From contig JADQBG010000005.1 of assembly GCA_016278725.1 (NCBI GenBank), positions 60,781 through 124,780 of the forward strand: a stretch of 64,000 nucleotides of DNA, given 5' to 3'. Shown piece by piece: positions 17,102 to 25,943 of this stretch; positions within the stretch are counted from its first letter, which is position 1, and every line of letters starts with the position of its first letter. The position numbers and the translations under genes were made by a program. The stretch comes from Actinomycetota bacterium. Its GTDB lineage: Bacteria > Actinomycetota > Thermoleophilia > RBG-16-64-13. The notes under the pieces are model-generated. The model was not told where the DNA came from. It ran no database searches and worked only from the letters and a program-made list of their open reading frames with translations.

Positions 17102-17419
17102 ATGACTCTACTCGAAGCCAAGTCCGGCCGGCCGGTTCGTATCCTGGAAATAGGCGACGCCCAAGCGCGCGCCCAGTGCATCCGCCTGGGGATCGGCGAG
17201 GGCACGGTCGTCGACGCGGAACGCCTGCGCGTGGGCCCCGTGCTCTTGCGCCATCATGATTCAGAGGTATGTCTGGGCCGGGAGTTGGCGGGCCGGATTC
17301 TGGTCGAGGAGGCCCCCGAAGCGAACCTCAGGCCTGGGCGACTCGAGTCGGACGGGCGCGCCGCCGCCGGGCGGGAGCGGCGCCGGTGGCGCTTCGGCTC
17401 CAAGCACGGGAGGCGCTAG
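17102..17419 (+). CDS. feoA: FeoA-type SH3-like protein
   Basis: 105 residues from ATG with GGAGAAGG upstream. Residues 1-75 form the FeoA fold: 'RILEIGDAQARAQCIRLGIGEGTVVDAE...PVLLRHHDSEVCLGRELAGRILVE'. FeoA supports the FeoB GTPase in ferrous-iron uptake. A basic tail rich in Arg and Gly (about 78-105) is longer than in typical 75-residue FeoA. It abuts feoB with no gap and is the first gene after the iron-box promoter. Confidence 0.88.
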   Translation: MTLLEAKSGRPVRILEIGDAQARAQCIRLGIGEGTVVDAERLRVGPVLLRHHDSEVCLGRELAGRILVEEAPEANLRPGRLESDGRAAAGRERRRWRFGSKHGRR

Positions 17420-19300
17420 ATGGCTCCCCAGAACTCTGTGAGCACCGGGCACTGTTGCCAAGGCACCACTGTGGTCGAGGTGCCCGAGGGCACCAGGAAG
17501 GTCGTCCTGGTCGGTAACCCCAACGTGGGCAAGTCCCTCTTCTTCAACGCCTTCACCGGCCTCTACGTCGACGTGTCCAATTACCCGGGCACCACCGTCT
17601 CCATTTCCAGCGGCCGCATGGACGACTACCTCATTCTGGACAGCCCCGGGGTATATGGAGTCTCCTCCTTCAACGACGAAGAGACGGTCGCCCGAGACGT
17701 CATCCTCGAGGCCGACCTGGTGGTCAACGTGGTGGACGCCGTTCACCTCGAGCGGGATCTCTTCCTCACCCAGCAGTTGATCGATATGGGCCTGCCCTTG
17801 GTGGTTGCGCTCAACATGGTCGACGAGGCCGAGAAGCGGGGCCTGCGGGTCGATCCGGCCGCCCTCTCCCGCGAGTTGGGAGTGCCGGTGATTCCCACGG
17901 TGGCCACTCGGCGGGAAGGCTTCGAGGAGGTCAAGCGGGCTCTGGACGAAGCCCGCATCGGGGTATCCGACCCCATACTGCAGGACCGCCTGCTGGGGCT
18001 GCTGGATCGGGTGGGCAGCAAACCGGAGGCCCTGATGATCTTGGAAGGCGACCCCTACGTGGCCGAGCGTCACGGGGTGGAGCCTCAAGGGATGCGGGAC
18101 GAACTCTACATGGCCCGCAGGCAGCGGGTGAACGCCATCCTGCCCCGGGTGATCGATCGCCGGGAGCACACCCTGGATCTGCGCACCAGGCTGGGACACG
18201 CGCTGATTCGTCCGCTGACCGGGCTGCCCGTGCTCGCGCTCACGCTATTTCTGATGTACGAACTGATCGGGGTGCTGGTGGCGCAGACCATCGTGGGCTT
18301 CACCGAGGGCACCGTCATGCAGGGCTACGTCGAACCGCTGCTGCGCTCCGCCGCCCAGACCGTGCTCGGCGATTCCAACGTCCTCTACGAACTGGTGGCG
18401 GGCGAGTTCGGGGTGCTGACGCTCACCGTAACCTACGTCGTCGGCCTGCTGCTTCCCTTGGTAATTGGCTTCTACCTGATGCTCTCGGTGTTGGAGGACT
18501 CCGGCTACCTGCCCCGGATCGCCGCGCTCACCGACCGCCTGATGACCTCCATCGGACTAAACGGCCGTGCGATCATCCCGATGATTCTCGGCTTCGGCTG
18601 CATCACCATGGCCACCATAACCACTCGGATCCTGGGGAACGAGCGGGAGCGGAAGATCGCCACTGCTCTGATGGCCTTCGCCATACCCTGTTCGGCTCAA
18701 CTCGGGGTGATCGTGGCGCTGTTGGCGGTAGCCGGCGGACCGGAGATGGCTCTGGCCTACGGGCTGATCATGTTTGCGGTGTTCGGGCTTCTGGGAGTGG
18801 CCCTTTCCCATTACCTCCCCGGCACCTCGACCAGCCTGCTGATGGACCTGCCCCCGCTGCGGGTTCCCCGGCCCATCAACGTGCTGACCAAGACCTGGTA
18901 CAAGACCACCGGCTTCATCCGCGAGGTGACCGTGTATTTTGCCGCCGGCGCCCTGTTGATCGGCATCCTGCAGGTGACCGGCGCCTTGGTGGCCGCCCAG
19001 GATCTGGCCGCTCCTCTGGTGGAGGGCTGGTTGAACCTGCCCCGCGAGGCGGCGACCGCCTTCATCATGGGCTTCGTGCGGCGCGACTTCGGCGCCGCCG
19101 GGCTCTACGATCTGGGACTGAGCGGTCCGTCCATCCTGGTCGCCCTGGTGACCATCACCCTCTTCGTGCCCTGCGTGGCCTCGGTGTTGGTGATCATGAA
19201 GGAGCGCGGCCGGAGTTTCATGCTCTTCACCTGGGTGGGCAGCGTGGTCCTGGCCTTCACCGTCGGGGGACTGCTCGCTCAGTTCATCGGATTGCTCTAG
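17420..19300 (+). CDS. feoB: Ferrous iron transporter FeoB
   Basis: 626 residues. N-terminal G domain with G1 GNPNVGKS (32-39), G2 'YPGTTVS', G3 DSPG (74-77) and G4 NMVD (about 131-134), then a spacer and a membrane part with about eight helices including two Gate domains and the FeoB-C region ('YLPRIAALTDRLM', 'GFGCITMATITTRIL'). Imports Fe2+ across the inner membrane, controlled by GTP. A short Cys-containing N-terminal lead (HCC at 11-13) precedes the G domain. The iron box upstream suggests repression by iron. Confidence 0.95.
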   Translation: MAPQNSVSTGHCCQGTTVVEVPEGTRKVVLVGNPNVGKSLFFNAFTGLYVDVSNYPGTTVSISSGRMDDYLILDSPGVYGVSSFNDEETVARDVILEADLVVNVVDAVHLERDLFLTQQLIDMGLPLVVALNMVDEAEKRGLRVDPAALSRELGVPVIPTVATRREGFEEVKRALDEARIGVSDPILQDRLLGLLDRVGSKPEALMILEGDPYVAERHGVEPQGMRDELYMARRQRVNAILPRVIDRREHTLDLRTRLGHALIRPLTGLPVLALTLFLMYELIGVLVAQTIVGFTEGTVMQGYVEPLLRSAAQTVLGDSNVLYELVAGEFGVLTLTVTYVVGLLLPLVIGFYLMLSVLEDSGYLPRIAALTDRLMTSIGLNGRAIIPMILGFGCITMATITTRILGNERERKIATALMAFAIPCSAQLGVIVALLAVAGGPEMALAYGLIMFAVFGLLGVALSHYLPGTSTSLLMDLPPLRVPRPINVLTKTWYKTTGFIREVTVYFAAGALLIGILQVTGALVAAQDLAAPLVEGWLNLPREAATAFIMGFVRRDFGAAGLYDLGLSGPSILVALVTITLFVPCVASVLVIMKERGRSFMLFTWVGSVVLAFTVGGLLAQFIGLL

Positions 19301-19309
19301 GAGACAGTT

Positions 19310-19435
19310 TTGATTAAGTGTCCCCATTGCGGAATGCAGATGGAAGCGCTGGTATTGCGTTGTCCCCGGTGCCTGGAGCCCCTGCCTCTGGGTTGTTCCG
19401 GGGATTGTAAGAGCTGCGGCAAGAAGGACTGCTAG
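19310..19435 (+). CDS. Tiny eight-cysteine protein downstream of feoB
   Basis: 41 codons from TTG at 19310 with AGGAGA a few bases upstream, ending TAG. Eight cysteines arranged CPHC, CPRC, then CSGDC, KSC and a final C (C4, C7, C18, C21, C29, C33, C36, C41). The first two pairs look like a zinc ribbon or rubredoxin-like knuckle; the C-terminal four could bind an Fe-S cluster or heavy metal. Position directly after feoB recalls the small cysteine-rich FeoC or FeoB-associated proteins, though the sequence does not match either known to me. Too short for similarity to be decisive. Confidence 0.6.
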   Translation: MIKCPHCGMQMEALVLRCPRCLEPLPLGCSGDCKSCGKKDC

Positions 19436-19458
19436 CCCCCCTCTGCCGTCCCGCCACC

Positions 19459-19480
19459 GGGCCGCGTTTGACAGCGGCCC
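19459..19480 (+). terminator. GC hairpin after the feo operon
   Basis: GGGCCGC (19459-19465) and GCGGCCC (19474-19480) can pair over an 8-base loop. There is no U-tract, so it may be a weak or Rho-assisted terminator. The loop and right arm overlap the TTGACA of the next gene's promoter. Confidence 0.35.
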
Positions 19481-19496
19481 CGGCCTCCTGTGAAAT
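19468..19496 (+). promoter_or_regulatory. Likely promoter of the FAH-family gene
   Basis: TTGACA (19468-19473), 17-base spacer, TGAAAT (19491-19496); about 58 bases before the start codon. Confidence 0.5.
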
Positions 19497-19553
19497 AGCC
19501 TTGACGCGCGCGTCCGGCTGACGGGTCTTTCCCGAGGAAATAGGAGGAGTGGC

Positions 19554-20321
19554 ATGCGGCGAGCATGGATCGGACATCGGGGCATGGCTCACGAGGCGGC
19601 GGTGGTTGGAGATGCCTTCCAAATCCAGAGCGGAGGGCGAACCGTGGAGTTGGGCCGGGACGAAGTGAGGCTGCTTCCCCCGCCGCCTCCTTCCAAGATA
19701 CTTGCCGTGGGCTGGAACTTTCCCAAGCACCTGGAGGAGATGGTCGACCGGCTCCCCGAGAGGGCGGTCACCGAGGCTCCCAAGGAGCCGATCATCTTCT
19801 TCAAGCCACCGTCCTGCCTGATCACCGACGGCGAGCCCATAGTCTTCCCCAAAGACGCCACTCGGGTGGAGTACGAGGGCGAGCTCGTGGTCATGGTCGG
19901 GACCCGGGCGCGCCGGATCTCTCCCGAAGAAGCGCGCGGCATCGTGCGCGGCTGGACCTGCGGCAACGACGTCACCGAGCGGGAGATGCAGGGCGCCGAC
20001 AAACAGTGGTGGCGCGCGAAGGGCTACGACACCTTCGGCCCGGTGGGCGGCATCTACGAGACCGACATGCCCGACGCGGACGCTCTGATCGAAACCCGGG
20101 TGAACGGCGAACTGCGCCAGCAGGGCCGGGTAAAGGACATGCTCTTCGACCCCTTCGAAGTGCTCTCCTACATCTCTCAGGCGCTCACGCTCGAGCCGGG
20201 GGACCTGGTCATGCTGGGCACCCCTCCTGGGGTGGGGGCGCTCGCGGTCGGAGACGTGGTGGAAGTCGCGGTGGAAGGCGTGGGAACGCTGTCCAACGAG
20301 GTGGTCGAGGAGACCGACTGA
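19554..20321 (+). CDS. Fumarylacetoacetate hydrolase-family enzyme
   Basis: 255 residues from ATG with a strong AGGAGGAG site. C-terminal FAH fold from about residue 50: 'KILAVGWNFPKHLEE', 'FFKPPSCLI', metal-binding Glu pair in 'VEYEGELVV', 'GNDVTEREMQ' and 'GTPPGVG'. This family hydrolyses or decarboxylates acyl pyruvates, or isomerises 2-hydroxyhepta-2,4-diene-1,7-dioate; some members are oxaloacetate decarboxylases or acylpyruvases. No aromatic-degradation genes are near, so a general acylpyruvase/oxaloacetate tautomerase role is as likely as catabolism. It is a single gene with its own promoter. Confidence 0.88.
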   Translation: MRRAWIGHRGMAHEAAVVGDAFQIQSGGRTVELGRDEVRLLPPPPPSKILAVGWNFPKHLEEMVDRLPERAVTEAPKEPIIFFKPPSCLITDGEPIVFPKDATRVEYEGELVVMVGTRARRISPEEARGIVRGWTCGNDVTEREMQGADKQWWRAKGYDTFGPVGGIYETDMPDADALIETRVNGELRQQGRVKDMLFDPFEVLSYISQALTLEPGDLVMLGTPPGVGALAVGDVVEVAVEGVGTLSNEVVEETD

Positions 20322-20424
20322 GGCCACGCGGGCCGGTGCGCAGGACAGCGAATCCCGGGCTACCCAAGAAAAAAGAAAAAGGCCGCTAAGAGCGGACAAG
20401 GGACGTCTAGAGGAGGACAGGCGG

Positions 20425-20453
20425 TTGAGGGGCCGGTCCGCATCGGGTACACT
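20425..20453 (+). promoter_or_regulatory. dnaE promoter, probably leaderless transcript
   Basis: TTGAGG (20425-20430), 17-base spacer, TACACT (20448-20453). The expected start of transcription, 6-8 bases after the -10, coincides with the dnaE GTG at 20460, and no ribosome site lies in between. Confidence 0.55.
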
Positions 20454-20459
20454 CCGGGA

Positions 20460-23400
20460 GTGAATCAGAGTGGTGAAACCCCCGTCCCGAAATCCGCGTC
20501 GTCGGGCTTCTGCCACCTGCACGTTCACTCCGATTTCTCGGCGCTCGACGGTGCCTGCAAGGTGACCGAGCTGGTCCGCCGTGCCGCCGAGCTCGAGATG
20601 CCCGCGGTGGCGCTGACCGATCACGGCGTGCTCTCCGGCTCCATCCAGTTCTACCAAGCGGCCAAGAAGGCCGGGGTCAAGCCCATTCTCGGTCTGGAGG
20701 CCTACGTGGTCGAGGACCGGCTGCGCAAGGACTTCGCGCAGGAGCAGCGTTGGCACCTGACGCTGCTCGCGGAGAACGCCACCGGCTACCGCAACCTGCT
20801 GCGGCTGGGCAGCCGGGCGTTCCTCGAGGGCTACTACTTCAAGCCTCGAGTGGATTACGAACTCCTGCGCGAGCACGCCGAAGGCATCATCTGCCTGTCC
20901 GGCTGCCCCACCGGCCGTCTGTCCAAAGCCGTGGAGAACACCCGGGAGGACGAAGCCCGGAAGGAACTGCTGCGGCTGCAGGAGATCTTCGGCGAGGGCA
21001 ATGTCTTTCTCGAGGTTCAGCAAACCGCCATCGAGGAACTGGAACACGTGGCCGGGGGCATAATCGCACTCGCCCGCGAAACCGGGGTGCCCGCCGTGGC
21101 CACGAACGACGTTCACTACCTGGAGGCCCGGGACGCCGAGGCGCACGACGTGCTCCTCTGCATCCAGACCGGCTCGCGCATCAGCGACCACAAGCGCATG
21201 CGCTTCAGCTCGCAGGAGTTCTACTTCAAGACCGAAGAGGAGATGCGCGAGGCCTTCCGCGAATACCCGGAGGCCGTCACCAACACCATGCTGGTGGCGG
21301 AGCGCTGCGATGTCGAGCTAAAGCTGGGGGAGATCCTGCTGCCCAGCTACCCGGTGCCCGAGGGGCATACCGAGGTCACCTACCTGCGTGAGCTGTGCGA
21401 GGCGGGCCTGCGCCGCCGCTACCCCGACGCGGTGGGTCCCGAGCAGCGCGAGCGCCTGGAGAGCGAACTCTGCACCATCGAAGAGATGGGCTTCCCGCCC
21501 TACTTCCTCATCGTCTGGGACTTCGTGAACTACGCCAAGACCAGCGGCATTCCGGTGGGACCGGGGCGCGGTTCCGCGGCGGGCTCCCTGGTGAGTTATC
21601 TGCTGGGCATCACCGATCTCGATCCGCTCAAATACAATCTGCTCTTCGAGCGCTTCCTCAACCCGGCGCGGATCAGCATGCCCGATATCGACATCGACTT
21701 CTCCGTCGAGGGCAGGGACAAGGTCATCGAGTACGTGGCGGACAAGTACGGGCGGGACCGCGTGGCCCAGATAGCCACCTTCGGTACCATCAAGGCGCGG
21801 CAGGCCATCCGCGATGCGGCGAGGGTGATGGACGTGCCCTACAACGTGGCCGACCGGATCGCCAAGCTGATCCCCGAAGGTCCCAAGATCACCCTGGCCG
21901 ACTGCCTGAAGGACAAGCAGGATCTGCGGGTCGAGTACGACAGGGACGAGGTGGTGCGCCAGGTCGTGGACGTGGCCAAACCGCTGGAGGGGTTGATCCG
22001 GCAGGATTCCATCCACGCGGCCGGCGTGGTCATCGCCGACAAGCCGCTGACCGACTACCTGCCCCTGATGCAAAAGGGCGACGCCGAGGTGGTCACCCAG
22101 GTCCCCATGACGGACGTCGAGGGACTGGGCCTGCTCAAAATGGACTTCCTGGGCCTGCGCAACCTGGACGTGATCGCCAGCGCGGTCAAGATCATCCGCG
22201 ACGGCGCCAACCCCGATTTCGAACTAGAAGCCGTTCCCCTGGACGACGAGAAGACCTACGAGATGCTCTCGCGGGGCGATTCGGAAGGGGTCTTCCAGTT
22301 CGAATCTTCGGGCATGCGCGAGGCCATGCGGGATATCCGCCCGAGCGAATTCGCGGACCTCATCGCCCTGGTCGCCCTCTACCGTCCGGGCCCGATGGAG
22401 TACATCCCCGCCTACGCGCGCAACAAGCGAAACCCCGAACTGGTGGAGATCCTCGATCCCCGGCTGGAGCCCATCCTGCGCCCCACCTACGGCGTCGCCA
22501 TCTATCAGGAACAGCTGATGGAGATCGCCAAGTGCATCGGGGGCTTCACTCCGGCCGAGGCCGACGACCTGCGTAAGGGCATCGGTAAGAAAAACCGACA
22601 GATCCTCGACCGGCTGGAGCCGAAGTTCAAAGAGGGGGCTCAGGCCAATGGCACCGCCCGCGGGGTGGCGGAACATCTCTGGAGCCTGATGGAAAAGGCC
22701 GGCGACTACTCCTTCAACAAGTCCCATGCCGCCTGCTATGCCTTCATCGCCTACCAGACTGCCTACCTCAAGGCCAACTACCCGGTCGAGTACATGGCTG
22801 CGTTGATCTCTAGTGTGATGAACACCAAGGACAAGGTGCCCTACTACGTCAGCGTGGCCAACGACATGGGCATCGAGGTGCTGCCTCCGGACGTCAACGA
22901 GTCCAGCATCGATTTTCGCGGGGTGGAGGGACGCATCCGCTTTGGCCTCAACGCCGTCAAGAACGTGGGCGAGAACGCCATCCGCGACATTCTGGCGGCG
23001 CGGTCCGAGTCGGGCCCCTTCCGCAATCTCTTCGAGTTCTGCGAGCGCATCGACCTGAGCAAGGTGAACCAGCGGGCCCTGGAGAGCCTGATCAAGGCTG
23101 GGGCGATGGATTCCTTCGGCGCCCCGCGCAAGGGCATGCTGCAGGTGTTGGGCCAGGCGGTGTCGCACGCCCGCACCGCGCAGGCGGACGCCGCCGCCGG
23201 ACAGGGCTCCATATTCGACGTGCTGGGCGTGGCCGGCGCAAACGCTTCCACCGCTCCCGTTCCCGAAATCCCCGCCGGGGACTTCAGCAAGGAGCAACTG
23301 CTCGCTCTGGAGAAAGAGACCTTGGGCCTCTACGTGTCCTCCCACCCGCTGCGCGACATCCGGCGCCAGATCCGCGCCGAGGCCGAGACCCCCATTTCGA

Positions 23401-23918
23401 AGCTTGCCGAGCTTCCCGACACCACGGTGACCACCGTGATCGGCATGGTGGGCGCCGTCAAACGGATAACCACCAAGAAGTCCGGCGAGACCATGGCCTT
23501 CGTCACCCTCGAGGGCCTCGAGGGCTCGGTCGAGGTCCTCTGCTTCCCCGCCTTCTACGCGGAGAACCGCGGGGTCCTGGTCGAGGATGCCGTGGTCAAG
23601 CTGCGCGGGCGGGTCGACCGCAAGGACGAGGCCGACACCAAGCTCATCCCCTTCGAAGTGACGCCTTTCGTGACCAAGACCGGCTTCGAGCCGCTGCAGA
23701 TCTCCTTCGACGGAGAGACGGTCTGCGCCGGGGTGATCGAAGACCTCAAGGCCGTGCTCGCGCGCTTTCCCGGCGGCTGCCCGGTGGAAGCGGAGGTCAA
23801 GACGGACGGCGGCCTCTTCCGGCTGCGTTTCGGGGAGCAATTCAAGGTCGATCCGCAGACCAGCCTGTTCGCCGAGCTCAAGTGCCTGCTTGGCGACGGC
23901 TGTGTCATGCAGGCCTGA
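20460..23918 (+). CDS. dnaE: DNA polymerase III alpha subunit
   Basis: 1152 residues from GTG. PHP domain at the N-terminus ('HLHVHSDFSALDG', 'LTDHG'), polymerase core with the catalytic aspartates in PDIDIDF (408-414, D409 and D411), the 'GPGRGSAAGS' and 'FNKSHAACYAFIAYQTAYLKANYP' motifs, helix-hairpin-helix region and an OB fold at about 1000-1090. The replicative C-family polymerase; also compatible with the DnaE1 type. The promoter suggests a leaderless mRNA. The his genes follow 12 bases later on the same strand, so part of his expression may come from the dnaE promoter. Confidence 0.97.
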   Translation: MNQSGETPVPKSASSGFCHLHVHSDFSALDGACKVTELVRRAAELEMPAVALTDHGVLSGSIQFYQAAKKAGVKPILGLEAYVVEDRLRKDFAQEQRWHLTLLAENATGYRNLLRLGSRAFLEGYYFKPRVDYELLREHAEGIICLSGCPTGRLSKAVENTREDEARKELLRLQEIFGEGNVFLEVQQTAIEELEHVAGGIIALARETGVPAVATNDVHYLEARDAEAHDVLLCIQTGSRISDHKRMRFSSQEFYFKTEEEMREAFREYPEAVTNTMLVAERCDVELKLGEILLPSYPVPEGHTEVTYLRELCEAGLRRRYPDAVGPEQRERLESELCTIEEMGFPPYFLIVWDFVNYAKTSGIPVGPGRGSAAGSLVSYLLGITDLDPLKYNLLFERFLNPARISMPDIDIDFSVEGRDKVIEYVADKYGRDRVAQIATFGTIKARQAIRDAARVMDVPYNVADRIAKLIPEGPKITLADCLKDKQDLRVEYDRDEVVRQVVDVAKPLEGLIRQDSIHAAGVVIADKPLTDYLPLMQKGDAEVVTQVPMTDVEGLGLLKMDFLGLRNLDVIASAVKIIRDGANPDFELEAVPLDDEKTYEMLSRGDSEGVFQFESSGMREAMRDIRPSEFADLIALVALYRPGPMEYIPAYARNKRNPELVEILDPRLEPILRPTYGVAIYQEQLMEIAKCIGGFTPAEADDLRKGIGKKNRQILDRLEPKFKEGAQANGTARGVAEHLWSLMEKAGDYSFNKSHAACYAFIAYQTAYLKANYPVEYMAALISSVMNTKDKVPYYVSVANDMGIEVLPPDVNESSIDFRGVEGRIRFGLNAVKNVGENAIRDILAARSESGPFRNLFEFCERIDLSKVNQRALESLIKAGAMDSFGAPRKGMLQVLGQAVSHARTAQADAAAGQGSIFDVLGVAGANASTAPVPEIPAGDFSKEQLLALEKETLGLYVSSHPLRDIRRQIRAEAETPISKLAELPDTTVTTVIGMVGAVKRITTKKSGETMAFVTLEGLEGSVEVLCFPAFYAENRGVLVEDAVVKLRGRVDRKDEADTKLIPFEVTPFVTKTGFEPLQISFDGETVCAGVIEDLKAVLARFPGGCPVEAEVKTDGGLFRLRFGEQFKVDPQTSLFAELKCLLGDGCVMQA

Positions 23919-23930
23919 GCCGGGGCGAAG

Positions 23931-25217
23931 ATGAGCATTCTCCGCACCCCCCCGGGGACCAAAGACGTTCTGCCGACCGAGGCGGCCGAGCTTCGCCTGA
24001 TCGAGGACGCGGCCACCAACGTCTTCCGGGAATTCGGGTACGGCGAGGTGCGGACGCCCACCCTGGAACACGAAGAGGTGATGGCCCTCTCGCACGAAGC
24101 CTCGCTTCTCACCGGCTTTCGCCTGCTGGACGAGCGGGGACAGCTCCTGCTCCTGCGTCCCGACCTGACCGCCCCCATCGCCCGGCTGGTGGGCAGCCGT
24201 TTCGGAGGGCAGGTGGGGCCCCATCGGGTGTTCAGCGTTTCCAAGATCTTCCGCCGTATCCCGGAGCAGCGCGGGCTGGAGGCGGAATTTCGCCAGGCGG
24301 GCATCGAACTGCTGGGTTTGGGGGGCGCCTCCGCCGACGCCGAGATCATCGCCGTGGCCTGCCGCGCCTTGGAGCGGGCCGGTTTGCGGGAGTATCGCGT
24401 GGGCTTGGGACAGCTGGCTTTCTTCCTGGAGTTGCTCGCGGCCCTGGTCCCGGCGGCGGAGGACCGCGAGGCGCTCACCCGAGAACTGGTGGACAAGGAT
24501 TTCGTCGGCTTCCGCCTGCGGGCGGAGGCGCTCGCGCTCTCGGCGGGGGACCGGCATTCCATTCTGGCGGTTCCGGAACTGCGGGGGGGACCCGAGGTCC
24601 TGGACGCCGCTCGGGAGCACGTGCGCTCCCCGGCCATGCAGGACGCGCTTGACCGGCTGGTGGAAGTCCAGCGGGCCGTCGCCATCTATGGCTACGCCGA
24701 GCGGCTGCTGTTCGACTTTGGCATCTTCCGCAACCTGGCCTACTACACCGGTTTGGTCTTCGAGGTCTACGTTCCGGAGCTGGGCGCCACCTTGGGTGGC
24801 GGCGGGCGTTACGACAACTTGCTGGAGCGCTTCGGCCGGGCCATGCCCGCGGTGGGTTTCGGTCTGGCCCTCGACCGCGTCCACGCGGCGCTGATTTCGC
24901 AGTCGGCGGGGCTTTCCCGCCCGGTGCCGATGACGCTGCTGGTCGGCGGCCTAGACCGGTATGTGGAACTGGCCGAGGAACTGCGCGCCGTCGGGTTGCA
25001 CGTGTTCTCGCTGGCCGAGAAGACGGCGCCTGCCGAGGTGCTGCTGCTCGCTCAGCAAAAGGAGGCGGACTTCCTGCTCGAGCCGGCGGAAGCCTCCGGC
25101 TCTGAGTGGTGGTTGGTCGATCTGCCCGGCGGCCCTAGGGAGCGTCACGCGGGCCGGGCACTCCTCGCCCGGTTGCGGGACCTGGCCGCCCGCGGGCCCT
25201 CGGGGAGGGACAGGTGA
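23931..25217 (+). CDS. hisZ: ATP phosphoribosyltransferase regulatory subunit
   Basis: 428 residues from ATG. Class II aminoacyl-tRNA-synthetase-like fold: 'TPPGTKDVLPTEA', motif 2-like 'RIPEQRGLEAEFRQAGIELLG', and 'YTGLVFEVY....GGGRYDNL'. Resembles HisRS but lacks the anticodon-binding domain, and it sits directly before a short hisG, which is the pair known to form the HisGS octamer. It confers histidine feedback control on HisG. First of seven his genes in the order Z-G-D-B-H-A-F. Confidence 0.92.
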   Translation: MSILRTPPGTKDVLPTEAAELRLIEDAATNVFREFGYGEVRTPTLEHEEVMALSHEASLLTGFRLLDERGQLLLLRPDLTAPIARLVGSRFGGQVGPHRVFSVSKIFRRIPEQRGLEAEFRQAGIELLGLGGASADAEIIAVACRALERAGLREYRVGLGQLAFFLELLAALVPAAEDREALTRELVDKDFVGFRLRAEALALSAGDRHSILAVPELRGGPEVLDAAREHVRSPAMQDALDRLVEVQRAVAIYGYAERLLFDFGIFRNLAYYTGLVFEVYVPELGATLGGGGRYDNLLERFGRAMPAVGFGLALDRVHAALISQSAGLSRPVPMTLLVGGLDRYVELAEELRAVGLHVFSLAEKTAPAEVLLLAQQKEADFLLEPAEASGSEWWLVDLPGGPRERHAGRALLARLRDLAARGPSGRDR

Positions 25218-25861
25218 AGTCGCTCAGAATAGCTCTCGCCCGTGGCGCCATCTTCCAAGAGACCGCGGGCATGCTCGAGCGGCTGGGCTTCGATCTGACC
25301 GAAGTGCGCGCCAACACCCGCAAGCTGATCTTCGACACGAACGACGGCACCCGCTTCATCACCACGCGGCCCACCGACGTGCCCACCTACGTGGAGCACG
25401 GCGCCGCAGATGTGGGCTTTGTCGGTAAGGACGTTCTGCGGGAGAGCCCCAAGAACGTCTACGAGGTGCTCGACCTGGGGGTAGGCTTCTGCCGCATGAT
25501 CTTCGCCACCCCTTCCGGCACCGATCCCTCGCTGGAGACGCTGCGGCACCTGGGGACCTTTCGCGTGGCCACCAAATATCCGAACGTCACCCGGGATTAT
25601 TTTCAAGAGCGGGGGATCACCCCGGACATCATCAAGCTCCACGGCTCCATCGAACTCGCTCCACTGGTGGGCTTGGCCGAAGGCATCGTCGACCTCACCT
25701 CCACGGGCACGACGCTCCGCGAGAACAACCTGGTGGAACGCTTCGAGCTCTTTACCTGCAGCACCCGTCTGATCGTGAACCGCGTCGCCCACAAACTGCT
25801 CGCGCCGCGGGTGGCTCAGCTGGCCGAAGGTCTCCGCGAGCTGATCGACGAATCTGGGTAG
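25214..25861 (+). CDS. hisG: ATP phosphoribosyltransferase, short form
   Basis: 215 residues from GTG, overlapping hisZ by 4 bases (GTGA). Lacks the C-terminal regulatory domain of long HisG, consistent with dependence on HisZ. 'RIALARGAIFQETAGMLERLGFDL' and the PRPP loop 'EGIVDLTSTGTTLRENNL' are diagnostic. It catalyses ATP + PRPP to phosphoribosyl-ATP, the first step of histidine synthesis. Confidence 0.95.
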   Translation: MKSLRIALARGAIFQETAGMLERLGFDLTEVRANTRKLIFDTNDGTRFITTRPTDVPTYVEHGAADVGFVGKDVLRESPKNVYEVLDLGVGFCRMIFATPSGTDPSLETLRHLGTFRVATKYPNVTRDYFQERGITPDIIKLHGSIELAPLVGLAEGIVDLTSTGTTLRENNLVERFELFTCSTRLIVNRVAHKLLAPRVAQLAEGLRELIDESG

Positions 25862-25943
25862 GATTCCAGCGTAAGGCGGTGCGCCCCCCCGAAACCGGAG
25901 GCGGCCATCGTCGGCGCCGTCAGCTACCGGAGGGAGATCTCCG

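Noticed and set aside
22224..24884. Very long open frame on the minus strand opposite dnaE and hisZ
   Set aside because: The plus strand has unmistakable dnaE and hisZ; the antisense frame is His/Gly/Ala-rich without motifs, an effect of GC-rich third positions. The same holds for long antisense frames opposite 13.2-15.3 kb and 7.3-9.1 kb.
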